Notes: generated from the letters alone by a model not told the origin. Shown: positions 25,959-34,895, numbered from the stretch's first letter. The stretch: DNA of 64,000 nt from Brevibacillus_H ginsengisoli (GCF_050113715.1 NZ_JBNJQR010000005.1:345399-409398); one strand, 5' to 3'. Translations and numbers: made by a program.

Positions 25959-26534
25959 GTGAGTGTCTTTTTGCAAGGGAAAAAAGTAGTGTTACGAGAT
26001 GTGCGCCCAGAAGATTGCGAAGCAGAATACTATTGGAATTATGAAGCGGAAGATCGTGAACACCAGAATTGGAATGGACCCTATAAACCTGTTCCTTACA
26101 TGACCTTCGAGGAGTACCGGGCTCAGCCTAAGATTCAAGAGAATCTCAAACGAATCGAGACTGATTTGCCGCGAAGTGAGCTGATCATAGAGATCGACGG
26201 AGAATTGAAAGGCTCTGTCGGCTGGTACTGGGTCGACCAGACGACGAACTGGTTTGAGATTGGGATCGCCATCTATGATTCTCGCTATTGGTCGGGAGGA
26301 TACGGTTCAGAGGCCTTTCAGATGTGGATTGACTACCTGTTCATGAATATGGATACGGTTCGTTTGGGAATCGGCACCTGGTCTGGCAATGAGCGAATGA
26401 TTCGTCTTGCCGCCCGCTGTGGAATGATAGAAGAAGCTCGCGTGCGCAAAGCAAGGATTGTCCGTGGGGAATATTATGACGCGATCAAAATGGGTATTCT
26501 GCGGGAAGAATGGGAAGCGAGAAGAGGAGAGTAA
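25959..26534 (+). CDS. GNAT family N-acetyltransferase
   Basis: This is a 191-residue RimJ/RimL-like GNAT protein. VVLRDVRPEDCEAEYYWNYE at the start, WFEIGIAIYDSRYWSGGYGSEAF (acetyl-CoA loop, Q/RxxGxG/A type) and RLGIGTWSGNERMIRLAARCGM are family features. The substrate may be a protein N-terminus or a small amine and is unknown. The start is GTG 25959 after GGGAGG. A TATACT -10-like box lies at 25912-25917. It is divergent from the MocR regulator. Confidence 0.88.
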   Translation: MSVFLQGKKVVLRDVRPEDCEAEYYWNYEAEDREHQNWNGPYKPVPYMTFEEYRAQPKIQENLKRIETDLPRSELIIEIDGELKGSVGWYWVDQTTNWFEIGIAIYDSRYWSGGYGSEAFQMWIDYLFMNMDTVRLGIGTWSGNERMIRLAARCGMIEEARVRKARIVRGEYYDAIKMGILREEWEARRGE

Positions 26535-26539
26535 TATAG

Positions 26540-26577
26540 TCCCCTCCCGGCAGTACGAAATGGACAGCCGGAGAGGG
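26540..26577. terminator. Hairpin between GNAT and LysR genes
   Basis: CCCTC..CGGC (from 26541) pairs with GCCG..GAGGG (ending about 26577). There is no clear T-tail. It lies between convergent genes. Confidence 0.4.
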
Positions 26578-26615
26578 AAACTGGCATATTCGCTATAGCA
26601 GATAAGGATCTGCGC

Positions 26616-27485
26616 TTATGGCAAATCCGTTTTGCATAGGTTGTGGACGTGCTCGATAAACATTTGGACAGCTTTAGACGAAGCATCCAGTGAATTAACA
26701 GCCAGTCCGAGGGAGCGATAGACTGGGGGATCAAAAGAGAGAACGACTGCTTGTGGCAGCTTGGCGGGCAACGCCATTGAAGGCAGAATCGTAATCCCGA
26801 AGCCCTGCTGAACCATAGTCAGAATGGTTGACGTCTCTTTGACCTCGTACTTGATGTCGGGATTGCAGGCCTTGAAGATCTTCCGGATCATCCCTTCGCA
26901 GCCGCCCTTGGTCATAATAAAGGCTTCATCACGTATGTCCTCTACCTCAAGAGAGCGTTTGGAGGCCAGCGAGTGGGTGGAAGGAACAAGCACCTTCATC
27001 TCGTCGTGCACGATAAAAGTCGTCTCGAACTCACTGTCAGGCAAGGAGACGAACCCCACATCAATGGCACCGGTAAAGAGCCAGTTGCGTACCTCTTGAT
27101 TGGTTCCATCCAAGAATATCAATTCAATCTCAGGATAACTGGCTCGGAACGTCTTCATCGCTAAGGGAAGCAGGTGGGCAGACACACTGGGGAAGCTTCC
27201 AATGCGGATCGTGCCTTTGGCTAACCCTTTATACGCTAACAAATCGGATTGAAGCAAGTCGACGTGTTGGATGATTTGCTCCACATGATTAACTACTTTT
27301 TCACCTGCGGCTGTCAGTTTAATTCCCCGACGATCACGTATGAGCAGGGTTACCCCGAGTTCAGACTCCAGATTGGAGATAATGTGGCTGACGGCGGATT
27401 GTGTCATGCCTAATACATCGCCCGCTTTGGTGAAGCTGCCTTCTTTGACGACAGTTAGTAACACTTCGAATTGAATCAAGGTCAT
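26616..27485 (-). CDS. LysR-family transcriptional regulator
   Basis: The protein has 289 residues. The N-terminal winged helix (GSFTKAGDVLGMTQSAVSHIISNLE) and the C-terminal periplasmic-binding-like sensor domain are standard. It is divergent from an aspartate racemase gene, its probable target. The intergenic DNA holds an inverted repeat (27582-27600) close to the racemase start. The ligand is unknown. Confidence 0.92.
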   Translation of the reverse strand: MTLIQFEVLLTVVKEGSFTKAGDVLGMTQSAVSHIISNLESELGVTLLIRDRRGIKLTAAGEKVVNHVEQIIQHVDLLQSDLLAYKGLAKGTIRIGSFPSVSAHLLPLAMKTFRASYPEIELIFLDGTNQEVRNWLFTGAIDVGFVSLPDSEFETTFIVHDEMKVLVPSTHSLASKRSLEVEDIRDEAFIMTKGGCEGMIRKIFKACNPDIKYEVKETSTILTMVQQGFGITILPSMALPAKLPQAVVLSFDPPVYRSLGLAVNSLDASSKAVQMFIEHVHNLCKTDLP

Positions 27486-27581
27486 GGCGACAACCCCCTT
27501 TAACTAAAAAGAATCCATGAGTAATTGTTCATGTATAGCATGATAAACCTTCATTTCCCTTCCCAACTCATGATTGTTATG

Positions 27582-27600
27582 ATTCCTGTAAGACAGGAAT
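27582..27600 (+). promoter_or_regulatory. Inverted repeat before the racemase gene
   Basis: ATTCCTG (27582-27588) and CAGGAAT (27594-27600) are perfect 7 bp arms around a five-base centre, immediately before the AGGAGG of the racemase gene. It could be an operator or an mRNA hairpin that affects translation. Confidence 0.4.
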
Positions 27601-27613
27601 AGGAGGAAGCAGG

Positions 27614-28330
27614 ATGAAAACAATCGGGTTAATCGGCGGAATGAGCTGGGAGTCTTCCCTTGAATATTATCGTATCATGAACGAAAAGGTAAAAGAAGAG
27701 CTTGGCGGCTATCATTCAGCTAAATGTTTGATGTATTCCGTTAATTTTGAAGAAGTCAAACAGCTTCAATTTTGCGGGAACTGGGAGGCAGCCACTGAAT
27801 TAATGATTCAGGCAGCCGAACAGGTGGAGCGTGGGGGTGCGGATTGCCTGATGATTTGTACCAACACGATGCATATGATGGCGGACGAGGTACAAGCCAA
27901 TATTCGCATTCCGCTGATTCACATTGCGGACGCCACAGGAGAACAAATCCAAGCCCATCAGCTGCGCAAAGTAGGGCTCTTGGGAACTCGGTTTACAATG
28001 GAACAGGAATTCTATCGTAAGCGCTTATTCGATAAATATGGGATCGAAGTGATCATCCCGGAAGAAGCGGATCGTGAGACAGTTCACAGAATCATCTATG
28101 ATGAATTGATTTTAGGAAAGATCGAGCCCGCTTCAAAAGAAGCCTACAAAACAATCATGCAAAAGCTAATCGATCAGGGAGCGGAAGGTATTGTTCTCGG
28201 ATGCACGGAGATTATGCTCCTGATTAACCAAGCGGATTGCCGTTTCCCGATCTTTGATACAACCAGAATTCATGCGGAGGCAGGCGTGGCGTTTTCGCTT
28301 CAGAAGCAAGAAGTCGTACAAGGCATCTAA
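27614..28330 (+). CDS. Aspartate/glutamate racemase family protein
   Basis: The protein has 238 residues. The two catalytic cysteines are in LMICTNTMHMMAD and VLGCTEIMLLI, and the start KTIGLIGGMSWESSLEYYR is typical of YgeA/RacX-type broad-specificity racemases. It interconverts L- and D-amino acids, probably aspartate, for cell wall or D-amino acid release. The start ATG follows TAGGAGG. The divergent LysR gene probably regulates it. A strong terminator follows. Confidence 0.9.
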   Translation: MKTIGLIGGMSWESSLEYYRIMNEKVKEELGGYHSAKCLMYSVNFEEVKQLQFCGNWEAATELMIQAAEQVERGGADCLMICTNTMHMMADEVQANIRIPLIHIADATGEQIQAHQLRKVGLLGTRFTMEQEFYRKRLFDKYGIEVIIPEEADRETVHRIIYDELILGKIEPASKEAYKTIMQKLIDQGAEGIVLGCTEIMLLINQADCRFPIFDTTRIHAEAGVAFSLQKQEVVQGI

Positions 28331-28356
28331 ACTTAGACGAATAGAAAGATTGCAAG

Positions 28357-28387
28357 CACCACACGAGAGGTTCGTGTGGTGTTTTTG
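28357..28387 (+). terminator. Intrinsic terminator of the racemase gene
   Basis: CACCACACGA (28357-28366) and TCGTGTGGTG (28372-28381) pair perfectly, followed by TTTTT. Confidence 0.9.
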
Positions 28388-28400
28388 TGTAAAATGTCGT

Positions 28401-28745
28401 TTAAAAGTCCTTCCAAGTAATATCTGTACTTAAATAACCAATCGGTTTTTCGTTAAAAGTTACCTTCTCCTTGGTGGCTAATTCCGGTTTGCGGAAACAA
28501 ACAAGCTCCATATGGAAACCGAACAAACGGCAGACTTCTGGTCGTACGGAATGGATTCCACAGCGATCATTGTCTAGATCGTAGAAAATACAAGTTCCAA
28601 AAAATCTTGGCTGATTTTCTAAGTCTTCACGGATCTTTCGCGGCATAGATTTAATTTTCTTATGAATGGTATGAAATTCTTTCTTGGTGATAGGAACAGG
28701 GCCACAGCATAAACCTTTACAGCCTTGACAAGGTAGCGTATCCAT
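28401..28745 (-). CDS. YkgJ-type cysteine-cluster protein
   Basis: This is a 114-residue zinc- or iron-chelating CxxCxxxCC protein (UPF0153/YkgJ family). The N-terminal CQGCKGLCC, later GTCIFYDLDNDRCGIHS and RPEVCRLFGF, supply the conserved cysteines. It is probably a metal-cluster protein, and the function of the family is not established. It starts at ATG with AAAGGGG upstream. No neighbour suggests a pathway. Confidence 0.82.
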   Translation of the reverse strand: MDTLPCQGCKGLCCGPVPITKKEFHTIHKKIKSMPRKIREDLENQPRFFGTCIFYDLDNDRCGIHSVRPEVCRLFGFHMELVCFRKPELATKEKVTFNEKPIGYLSTDITWKDF

Positions 28746-28794
28746 CTATTGAAACAACCCCTTTACATATTTATTTGGTGACGATTTTGCCCAT

Positions 28795-28821
28795 AAAAAA
28801 AAGCTACCAGATCGGCAGCTT
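28795..28821 (-). terminator. Intrinsic terminator (minus strand)
   Basis: Read on the minus strand, AAGCTGCC and GGTAGCTT pair with one wobble and are followed by a run of T (A-run at 28795-28802 on plus). It probably serves the small membrane protein gene upstream on that strand. Confidence 0.7.
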
Positions 28822-28967
28822 CTAGAAACTCTATGTAGTTCATTCATTTTTGTCTTGATAGAAAGCGTAACAGCTTGCTGGGGATTGGTAGCACCCAACC
28901 ATATGTATATAATAAGTATACCATATGTTGAGAGTGGATGGAAGGATTTTACACAGCGCTACAATAG

Positions 28968-29150
28968 TTAATCTGAAGACGGGTTCTTTCGTTTTACATC
29001 CACAAGTGCCCCTACGACTCCAACAAAACCGCTCAGAGCAAAGATGACAGGGATGAACGAAACTGGCTCAGTCAAAAGGCGATACACGCCAATTAAACAC
29101 ATGAGCAAGCAACTGACCAATAGGATGATTTGTCTGGTTCTTGGTTTCAT
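28968..29150 (-). CDS. Small two-span membrane protein
   Basis: This 60-residue protein has two hydrophobic segments (IILLVSCLLMCLIGVYRLL and IPVIFALSGFVGVVGALV) and a charged tail (DVKRKNPSSD). A GAGGTG binding site precedes the ATG. I recognise no family. It lies just after the chemoreceptor-like gene on the same strand but 50 bases apart, so cotranscription is possible. Confidence 0.55.
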   Translation of the reverse strand: MKPRTRQIILLVSCLLMCLIGVYRLLTEPVSFIPVIFALSGFVGVVGALVDVKRKNPSSD

Positions 29151-29199
29151 TATGTAAACACCTCGGAATGATTGTAACAGATGTGATGAGAATTACGAT

Positions 29200-30060
29200 T
29201 TAAATCAACTGTGCAATCTTTTCAATCTCGGCTGCTGAAGCGGTTACTTGCTGCATAGAGGCTGAAATTTCCTCAGTAGCGGCTGCTTGTCGTTCGCTTT
29301 GAGCCAAACAATCAAGTATTGTTTTATCGATTAATGCAACGTTATTCTTAATTGATTGAAGAATGTTCGCAATTTCCACTGTAGATGATGCGCTGGTGAC
29401 CGACATTTTTCGAATTTCTTTCGCTACTACACCAAATCCCAATCCATGCTCTCCAGCTCGTGCAGCCTCGATGGCCGCATTGAGTCCCAGTAAGTTGGAG
29501 TTTTCAGCCACGTGTTTAATAAATCCTAATATTTCATCCGTTTTTTGTAGTTCTTCTACGACCTTCTGCCCGACGCTTTTCAGATTACTAACTTTATTGG
29601 CCAACTCTGAGGCCGTATTGGCAATTTCTTCAGTCGAGCCATTAATCTCTTCGAAGGTGGTCACTAGCAAATTTGCGGCATTACTTAAGGTTTCCTGATT
29701 GGTTAGACTGATTCCCATAGTAAAAACACCAATCGTTTTGCCATCACTTTTTTTTATCGGTAATGCAAATGATTTAAAGGGTGTTCCGTAAACCTCTTTT
29801 GGAACTACCACAATACTTAATTCTTCGCTCAGAAGGCATTTTTTGATCCCACCCTTCGTAGGAATGGGCATTCCTTCATATACGTTTAGATCTAGTTCTC
29901 TACCTGGCAAGTCGTAGATAAATTTTTCCCTGTCCGTTAAACTGAACATGACATCAAGTGGAAATAATTTTTGTACTAGCGGTAGACTCAATTTCAGACA
30001 TTCCAATAATTGTTCGATACGATTTTCCTCTATGTTTCCCAACAGTATCCCAGCTCTCAT
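29200..30060 (-). CDS. Soluble methyl-accepting-chemotaxis-like sensor
   Basis: This 286-residue protein has no membrane segments. The N-terminal 120 residues resemble a PAS/Cache-like sensor of the kind with DUF-type YTTVF folds. The C-terminal part is a short MCP signalling hairpin with the tip FIKHVAENSNLLGLNAAIEAARAGEHGLGFGVVA (residues about 185-220). It is too short for the full methylation helices. It would be a cytoplasmic chemoreceptor coupling to CheA/CheW. No che genes are nearby. It is monocistronic or cotranscribed with the small membrane protein. Confidence 0.85.
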   Translation of the reverse strand: MRAGILLGNIEENRIEQLLECLKLSLPLVQKLFPLDVMFSLTDREKFIYDLPGRELDLNVYEGMPIPTKGGIKKCLLSEELSIVVVPKEVYGTPFKSFALPIKKSDGKTIGVFTMGISLTNQETLSNAANLLVTTFEEINGSTEEIANTASELANKVSNLKSVGQKVVEELQKTDEILGFIKHVAENSNLLGLNAAIEAARAGEHGLGFGVVAKEIRKMSVTSASSTVEIANILQSIKNNVALIDKTILDCLAQSERQAAATEEISASMQQVTASAAEIEKIAQLI

Positions 30061-30340
30061 GAAGGTATGGAAATGTTATTTTAATCGTGCTTGTAAGATT
30101 TTTGCATTTCTATAATAAAGTGAATTTTATACACATGAAAATGATCAGAGTCACATGCTGCTCTATTTTAAGGGAAAGTAATTCCAACATCTTGTTAGCA
30201 CTTTCAGTATTCAGAGTTTCATTGATGACGAAAGCCGTCTCAAAGTATTAGATTCCCTAACAATATGGTATTATGAGGAAACAACTTTTGCAATGAAGAC
30301 TTGGTTTCATTTGACTAGATAGAACAAGGGGAGAAACGGT

Positions 30341-30988
30341 ATGTCGATTCAAATCGTGACACTCAGCATTGGATTGCCTCAAACGATGGTCTATGGAGAG
30401 AATGCGACCATGATGACTGGGATTTGCAAGGAACAAGTACAAGAAGCCTACCTGGCCGTAGATTGCTTCCGGGGAGATGGCGTGCATAATACCAAATACC
30501 ACGGTGGCCCTGATCGGGCAGTTTGTGTTTACCCGCACGAACACTATGCGATGTGGGAACAAGAATTGCAGACGAAACTTCCGCCTGCCGCGCTGGGTGA
30601 GAATTTGACGGTGACCAATATGCGTGAGGATCAGGTACATATCGGGGATATCTATCGAATTGGGGAAGCGTTGGTCCAGGTAACGCAAGGACGTATCCCA
30701 TGCAACACGATCTCCAGAAGGAATAGCCGAGATCAATTCCTGCCTCGGATCGTGGAAACTGGATATACGGGTTACTTTTTCAGAGTGTTGGAAGAAGGGA
30801 TGATTCGAAGCGATTCTCCCATTCAGCTCGTCCAACGTGATCCGCATGAAGTGACCGTCTTATTTGCGAATCAGGTATTGTTTCATGACAACAAGAATCA
30901 TGCGGCGATTGATCGTATTCTGGCTGTTGATGCATTGGCAGAGGTTTGGCGAACCAAATTGAATAAACTGTTGGAGCCCAAGGTGTGA
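30341..30988 (+). CDS. MOSC domain protein (YiiM-like)
   Basis: This 215-residue protein is a stand-alone MOSC domain protein of the YiiM type. GDGVHNTKYHGGPDRAVCVYP, ALGENLTV and GRIPCNTISRRN (with the conserved cysteine) are family motifs. YiiM-type proteins reduce N-hydroxylated compounds using a molybdenum cofactor. The start ATG follows GGGGAG. The 280 bases upstream hold no gene I can support. Confidence 0.88.
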   Translation: MSIQIVTLSIGLPQTMVYGENATMMTGICKEQVQEAYLAVDCFRGDGVHNTKYHGGPDRAVCVYPHEHYAMWEQELQTKLPPAALGENLTVTNMREDQVHIGDIYRIGEALVQVTQGRIPCNTISRRNSRDQFLPRIVETGYTGYFFRVLEEGMIRSDSPIQLVQRDPHEVTVLFANQVLFHDNKNHAAIDRILAVDALAEVWRTKLNKLLEPKV

Positions 30989-30998
30989 TGGGCTCTTT

Positions 30999-31247
30999 TT
31001 ATTTTAGTTTGTGCATAATTGAATAATAATTCGTTGTATACAATATATAGGTTTTTGTTTTTGTCTCAATAACGACTCTATCCGTAGTTCCATAGGGTGT
31101 TCCTATTCGAATCGCTTCTTTTTCTTCGCCGCCATATGTATCATCTAAACGAACGTCGATGATGTCATGAATTGGAATTTCCACTTTGGATAGCTGCCAT
31201 TTGATAATAACTTTATCGTTTGATTTTGTTACATCAATCCCTAACAC
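30999..31247 (-). CDS. SunI/YnzG-like PH-domain protein
   Basis: This 82-residue protein starts MLGIDVTKSNDKVIIKWQLS and contains DDTYGGEEKEAIRIGTPYGTTDRV. This closely resembles the small PH-like domain of the SunI/YnzG family in B. subtilis, where SunI confers sublancin immunity. No bacteriocin gene is nearby, and the copy lacks an N-terminal membrane helix, so an immunity role is not supported. The start is GTG 31247. It is convergent with the MOSC gene, with only ten bases between stops. Confidence 0.7.
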   Translation of the reverse strand: MLGIDVTKSNDKVIIKWQLSKVEIPIHDIIDVRLDDTYGGEEKEAIRIGTPYGTTDRVVIETKTKTYILYTTNYYSIMHKLK

Positions 31248-31464
31248 AAGCGTCAGCTCCCTATATAAAATTTATGGTTAAATTAACTATCCTCTAATTA
31301 ATACGAGCTAAAGTTAGGGAGGTTTCTTCCTTTAATACTACCAGGAAAAGAGCTCCGTACATTAGAGTTTTATCCCCCCCTTTTACCATATATTTCTCGC
31401 TGACAATTCTATTTCAATTGGTTTATTATTTGGTGGCAAACTATTTATGGAGGAGATGATCCTA

Positions 31465-31995
31465 TTGACAGTTGATCTACGCGATCTCCTTAACAAACAT
31501 ACAGGATGTGATCGAGTAATTGACCAGTCCGCATTAGATCATGCCTCAACGGAAACGCTGCTTATCTTCATGAAGACGTTTCGTGATATCTACACAGAGA
31601 TGGAAGCGAGATTATCGCAATTCGGGATCACCCAAGGCAGATTCATACTGCTCAAGATTATGTACCAAAGCGGCGAAGCCCATCTGACTCCCTCTGAATT
31701 GGCTGAGCGGGCAGGAGTTACCCGGGGAACCGTATCAGGGCTGATTGACGGCTTGGAGCGGGATGGACTGATTGAGCGCAAACGTCCGCTCGGCAATGAC
31801 CGACGGATCGTAACAGTTCAACTGACACAGACAGGCTGGAAGCTGATGGATCAATTATTGCCCTATTACGTAAAGGGAATTGACCTCCTCATGTCCTCGC
31901 TCACCGAAGAAGATCATGCGGTATTGAGTAGCCTCATGGACAAGCTGCAAGCCGGTTTGGAAAAAGTGCGGCACCAGCTAGACGACTCCATTTGA
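31465..31995 (+). CDS. MarR-family transcriptional regulator
   Basis: This 176-residue MarR winged-helix protein has the recognition region ELAERAGVTRGTVSGLIDGLERDGLIERKRPLGNDRRIVTV (residues about 79-119) and a typical wing. An ATG at 31447 is in frame, but GGAGGAG at 31449-31455 sits inside that extension. TTG 31465, nine bases after the site, is the better start. It lies 117 bases before the TolC-like gene. The perfect palindrome between them is a candidate operator. Confidence 0.85.
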   Translation: MTVDLRDLLNKHTGCDRVIDQSALDHASTETLLIFMKTFRDIYTEMEARLSQFGITQGRFILLKIMYQSGEAHLTPSELAERAGVTRGTVSGLIDGLERDGLIERKRPLGNDRRIVTVQLTQTGWKLMDQLLPYYVKGIDLLMSSLTEEDHAVLSSLMDKLQAGLEKVRHQLDDSI

Positions 31996-32057
31996 CGGAG
32001 GATTCGTTGGCTCCACTGACTGATGACCTATAAACAAAACGGTCACATCCACCTTTA

Positions 32058-32081
32058 TGAAAAACGTCGAGACGTTTTTCA
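32058..32081 (+). promoter_or_regulatory. 24 bp perfect palindrome between marR and the TolC-like gene
   Basis: TGAAAAACGTC (32058-32068) and GACGTTTTTCA (32071-32081) are perfect 11 bp arms around a central GA. Its length and position fit a MarR dimer operator. As RNA it would be a hairpin with a two-base loop, which is sterically poor, favouring a DNA site. Confidence 0.55.
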
Positions 32082-32112
32082 CAGAAAAGAGAGAATAAGA
32101 GGAGAGACATCT

Positions 32113-33696
32113 ATGAAAAAACAACCGAAAAAAAATCTTGTGACGGCTCTCATGCTTGCCGGAGTGGTGGCAACAACCGTAATCCCAACAACGTATGCGT
32201 CCGCAGCCAATGTGAACAGCGTAGCGGTCGTTCAAAAATCGGATATTCAAATCCGTATTAACCAAGCGTTAATCTCTGTCACCGACGCCAAGCCCTACAT
32301 TGACCCAACCAGCAACCGGACGATGGTTCCATTGCGCGTGATCAGTGAACAATTAGGGGCAGAGGTCAAATGGGACGCGAATAAACGGACGGTATACATC
32401 GCCAAAGACAATACCCAAATTCACGTGCAAATTGACAGCAAACAGGCGGATGTCGATGGAAAAACCGTCAGCCTGGATGCTCCAGCGGTGATTAAAGCAA
32501 GCCGTACCTTTGTTCCGCTTCGCTTCATCAGTGAAGCAACAGGAGCGCAGGTAGACTGGAATCCGACTGAACGATTGGTGAGCATTCAGACGAAAGATGC
32601 GGTATCACAGCCATCCGGCGATACAAATACATCCGGTTCAACAACCGATACATCAAGCAATACATCAGGCAATGTCGGCAATACACTGTCGATTAATCAG
32701 GCGGTCGATTCAGCTCTTGCGAACAACAGCGATTTGAAGGCGATGAAGCTGGATGCCGATACGGCTGATTTGAATTCGCGATTAGTCTATTCCAATGTGA
32801 AGGACATCCCATCTGATTTTATTGATTCACTTAGCATGGCCCAACAAAAATACGTCAACGAAGCCAAGGCTGAGATGGCTAAGCGAGTCAATGGGTATGT
32901 GCTAGATGCAACCGAGCAGAAAATTGTGCTTGGCGCCAAAAAGGCCTACTACGATTTGTTGAATGCGCAAGCGGATCTGGATTCCAAGAAGCAAGCTTTG
33001 ACTCGTTCCCAGACCCAATTGAAACAGGCGACGGCTGCTTACCAGGTGGGAACGAGAGCCAAAACAGACGTTCTGCAAGCGGAAGCGGGAGTAGCAGGTG
33101 CTAATGCGGCACTGGCCTCCGCGCAAAACAATCTATCGATCGCTCAGATGAAGCTGAACCAATTTATCGGTTCTCCGCTGGACAAGCAGTGGGTCTTGAA
33201 AGCCGATCAGATTGACCCTGCTAACCTAACCATCAGCAAAGATCAAGCAGTCGAGCTTGCGTTGAAGCAGCGCGCAGAGGTTCTGCAAAAGCAGGAAGAA
33301 ATTAAGGTCGCCCAACTGAATGTGGATTTGATTGAAAAATATTCTTCTCTCAGCACTTATCAAGGGGAAATGGCAAAGAACGAAGTATCCAAGGCCAACC
33401 TTACATTGGAGCAAACAAAGCAGAACGTCACGATTGAAGTGACCCAAGACTACAACAATCTGCATACAGGCAAAGTAGCAATGGATGCCAACCAAAAGGC
33501 GGTGGATGCGTCGAAAGAGAACTACCGTCTCACCCAGTTGCGATATGAGAATGGCTTATCGACGACTCTAGAGGTTATTCAAGCACAAGAGGATTTGTCC
33601 AACAGGGAGAATGCTTACCAAAGTTCAGTCTACAACTACAATCTGGCGATTATCTCCTTTGAGAACGCGATGGGCAAAAGCTCTTCAGCTTCATAG
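32113..33696 (+). CDS. Secreted copper-amine-oxidase-type stalk domain fused to TolC-like domain
   Basis: The protein has 527 residues. A signal peptide (MKKQPKKNLVTALMLAGVVA, ending TYASAA) is followed by a copper-amine-oxidase N-terminal-like (stalk) domain: MVPLRVISEQLGAEVKWD and FVPLRFISEATGAQVDWN, residues about 50-155. A Ser/Thr/Gly-rich linker comes next. The remainder is a TolC/outer-membrane-factor-like region of long helices rich in Q, A and K (LSINQAVDSALANNSDLK, then repeated coiled-coil). TolC proteins normally cross an outer membrane. Here the protein is probably anchored in or displayed on the cell wall. The ATG 32113 follows GAGGAGAG, and an upstream in-frame extension is not supported. 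No efflux pump partner is adjacent. Confidence 0.85.
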   Translation: MKKQPKKNLVTALMLAGVVATTVIPTTYASAANVNSVAVVQKSDIQIRINQALISVTDAKPYIDPTSNRTMVPLRVISEQLGAEVKWDANKRTVYIAKDNTQIHVQIDSKQADVDGKTVSLDAPAVIKASRTFVPLRFISEATGAQVDWNPTERLVSIQTKDAVSQPSGDTNTSGSTTDTSSNTSGNVGNTLSINQAVDSALANNSDLKAMKLDADTADLNSRLVYSNVKDIPSDFIDSLSMAQQKYVNEAKAEMAKRVNGYVLDATEQKIVLGAKKAYYDLLNAQADLDSKKQALTRSQTQLKQATAAYQVGTRAKTDVLQAEAGVAGANAALASAQNNLSIAQMKLNQFIGSPLDKQWVLKADQIDPANLTISKDQAVELALKQRAEVLQKQEEIKVAQLNVDLIEKYSSLSTYQGEMAKNEVSKANLTLEQTKQNVTIEVTQDYNNLHTGKVAMDANQKAVDASKENYRLTQLRYENGLSTTLEVIQAQEDLSNRENAYQSSVYNYNLAIISFENAMGKSSSAS

Positions 33697-33708
33697 CAGC
33701 AGGAACGC

Positions 33709-33739
33709 AAAAATCCCCCTATTTTGTAGGGGGATTTTT
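33709..33739. terminator. Bidirectional intrinsic terminator
   Basis: AAAAATCCCCCTA (33709-33721) and its complement (33727-33739) form a perfect 13 bp stem with A- and T-rich ends on both strands. It serves the TolC-like gene and the convergent membrane protein gene. Confidence 0.92.
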
Positions 33740-33765
33740 GGTCTGTACACTGACAGGTGATTTGA

Positions 33766-34401
33766 TTACAGGGAAGAATTAGTATTACCGTAGGATTGCT
33801 GAAACACCCGTCGCGGCAGTTTCCAATGGTAGTGGAGACTGATCATTCGAAGCAGGATGATGACCACAAACAACGCGTACAGCTGAATATGGTTCTGATT
33901 GTCTACCCATCTCATTTTAATGATGAGACCGGCAAGCATCGCCCAGACCGCATAAATTTCATCTCGCAGCACGATTGGTTTGCGTCCGGCAAGAATATCG
34001 CGGATAATTCCTCCGCCGATCCCGGTCATCATCGCAGCAACCATCACAGCGCTGATTGGGTGCTGCATCTCGCTTGCGTACAACGCTCCTTGAATCGCAA
34101 AGGCAGACAAGCCAATCGCATCAAAAAAGGATTCCCAACGCTTCCAGCGCCTAATCCAGCTGTTTGGTAAAAGAAAGACAATCGTCATGGAGATTATTGC
34201 GATTTTCAACAGCATGCCTTGCTCCCAGATGGAAGAGACAGGAATACCAATCAATAAATTACGAATAACTCCACCGCCAAAAGCGGTAACAAGTCCTAAA
34301 ACATAAACACCCAGTATGTCATACTCTTCTTCCATGGCGACAGTCGCTCCACTTACAGCGAAAGCAATTGTTCCAATAATGTTAAAAGTATCCCAACTCA
34401 C
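33766..34401 (-). CDS. Trimeric intracellular cation channel (TRIC)/UPF0126 family protein
   Basis: This 211-residue membrane protein has two homologous halves (AVSGATVAMEEEYDILGVYVLG with GGGVIRNLLIG, and AIQGALYAS with GGGIIRDILAGRKPIVL). This is the YadS/YvgT family, prokaryotic homologues of TRIC channels, permeable to K+ or Na+ in known members. The start is GTG 34401. It stands alone and faces the TolC-like gene. Confidence 0.9.
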   Translation of the reverse strand: MSWDTFNIIGTIAFAVSGATVAMEEEYDILGVYVLGLVTAFGGGVIRNLLIGIPVSSIWEQGMLLKIAIISMTIVFLLPNSWIRRWKRWESFFDAIGLSAFAIQGALYASEMQHPISAVMVAAMMTGIGGGIIRDILAGRKPIVLRDEIYAVWAMLAGLIIKMRWVDNQNHIQLYALFVVIILLRMISLHYHWKLPRRVFQQSYGNTNSSL

Positions 34402-34481
34402 TCGTGACTATCCTTTCTCTTCTACAGATGCGTTTTCTTTGATCTAGCGGCGCCAGAGGCTTAGCTAGGCCCAGGTTTTCT

Positions 34482-34754
34482 AATAATATTGGAATGTATA
34501 ATTGCTTTATAGAGTTAAAGCAATTATACATTCCTTCCATTCACCGCAAGCCCGCCAAGAAAAGACTTCGTCCGCTCGAGCTCATTTTAAGCGAAACCAA
34601 GTGGAGTGAATGTAGGAAGGAAAAGAGTCGGCATTCTTTACATCAGACTGAGAAGCGAAGTGATTTTCTTGTCGACTCCCTTCCGTAGTGAACGGAGCGG
34701 ACAGCATATGCTACACGCGAGCTTAAACAGAGCATAGAGGGACGAAGTCTTTTC
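34482..34754 (+). repeat. Structured interspersed element, copy 2
   Basis: TAATATTGG boundary. A perfect 19 bp hairpin (34491-34509 with 34516-34534, loop TAGAGT) is followed by CCATTCACCGCAAGCCC. The closing stem is GAAAAGACTTCGTCC (34559-34573) with GGACGAAGTCTTTTC (34740-34754). The inner stems are as in copy 1. Here CATTCAC can pair with GTGAATG inside the element, where copies 1 and 3 have another sequence in both places. It fills most of the gap between the UPF0126 gene and an AraC gene. The short open frame over it is not conserved in the other copies. Confidence 0.85.
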
Positions 34755-34895
34755 TTACTGTATTACAAACTATCATTTTTTTCGTTGAAAAACTACTAGA
34801 AAATTTATTTTATAAATAGGAATCTTTTCACAAGAAACGTCAAGAATCTTGGGTGCTCCGAATGTATGATAGATATCGAAAGGCGGATAGACTGA

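Noticed and set aside
30999..31247. Bacteriocin immunity locus based on the SunI-like protein.
   Set aside because: No bacteriocin precursor, transporter or membrane helix accompanies it, so only the family label is kept.
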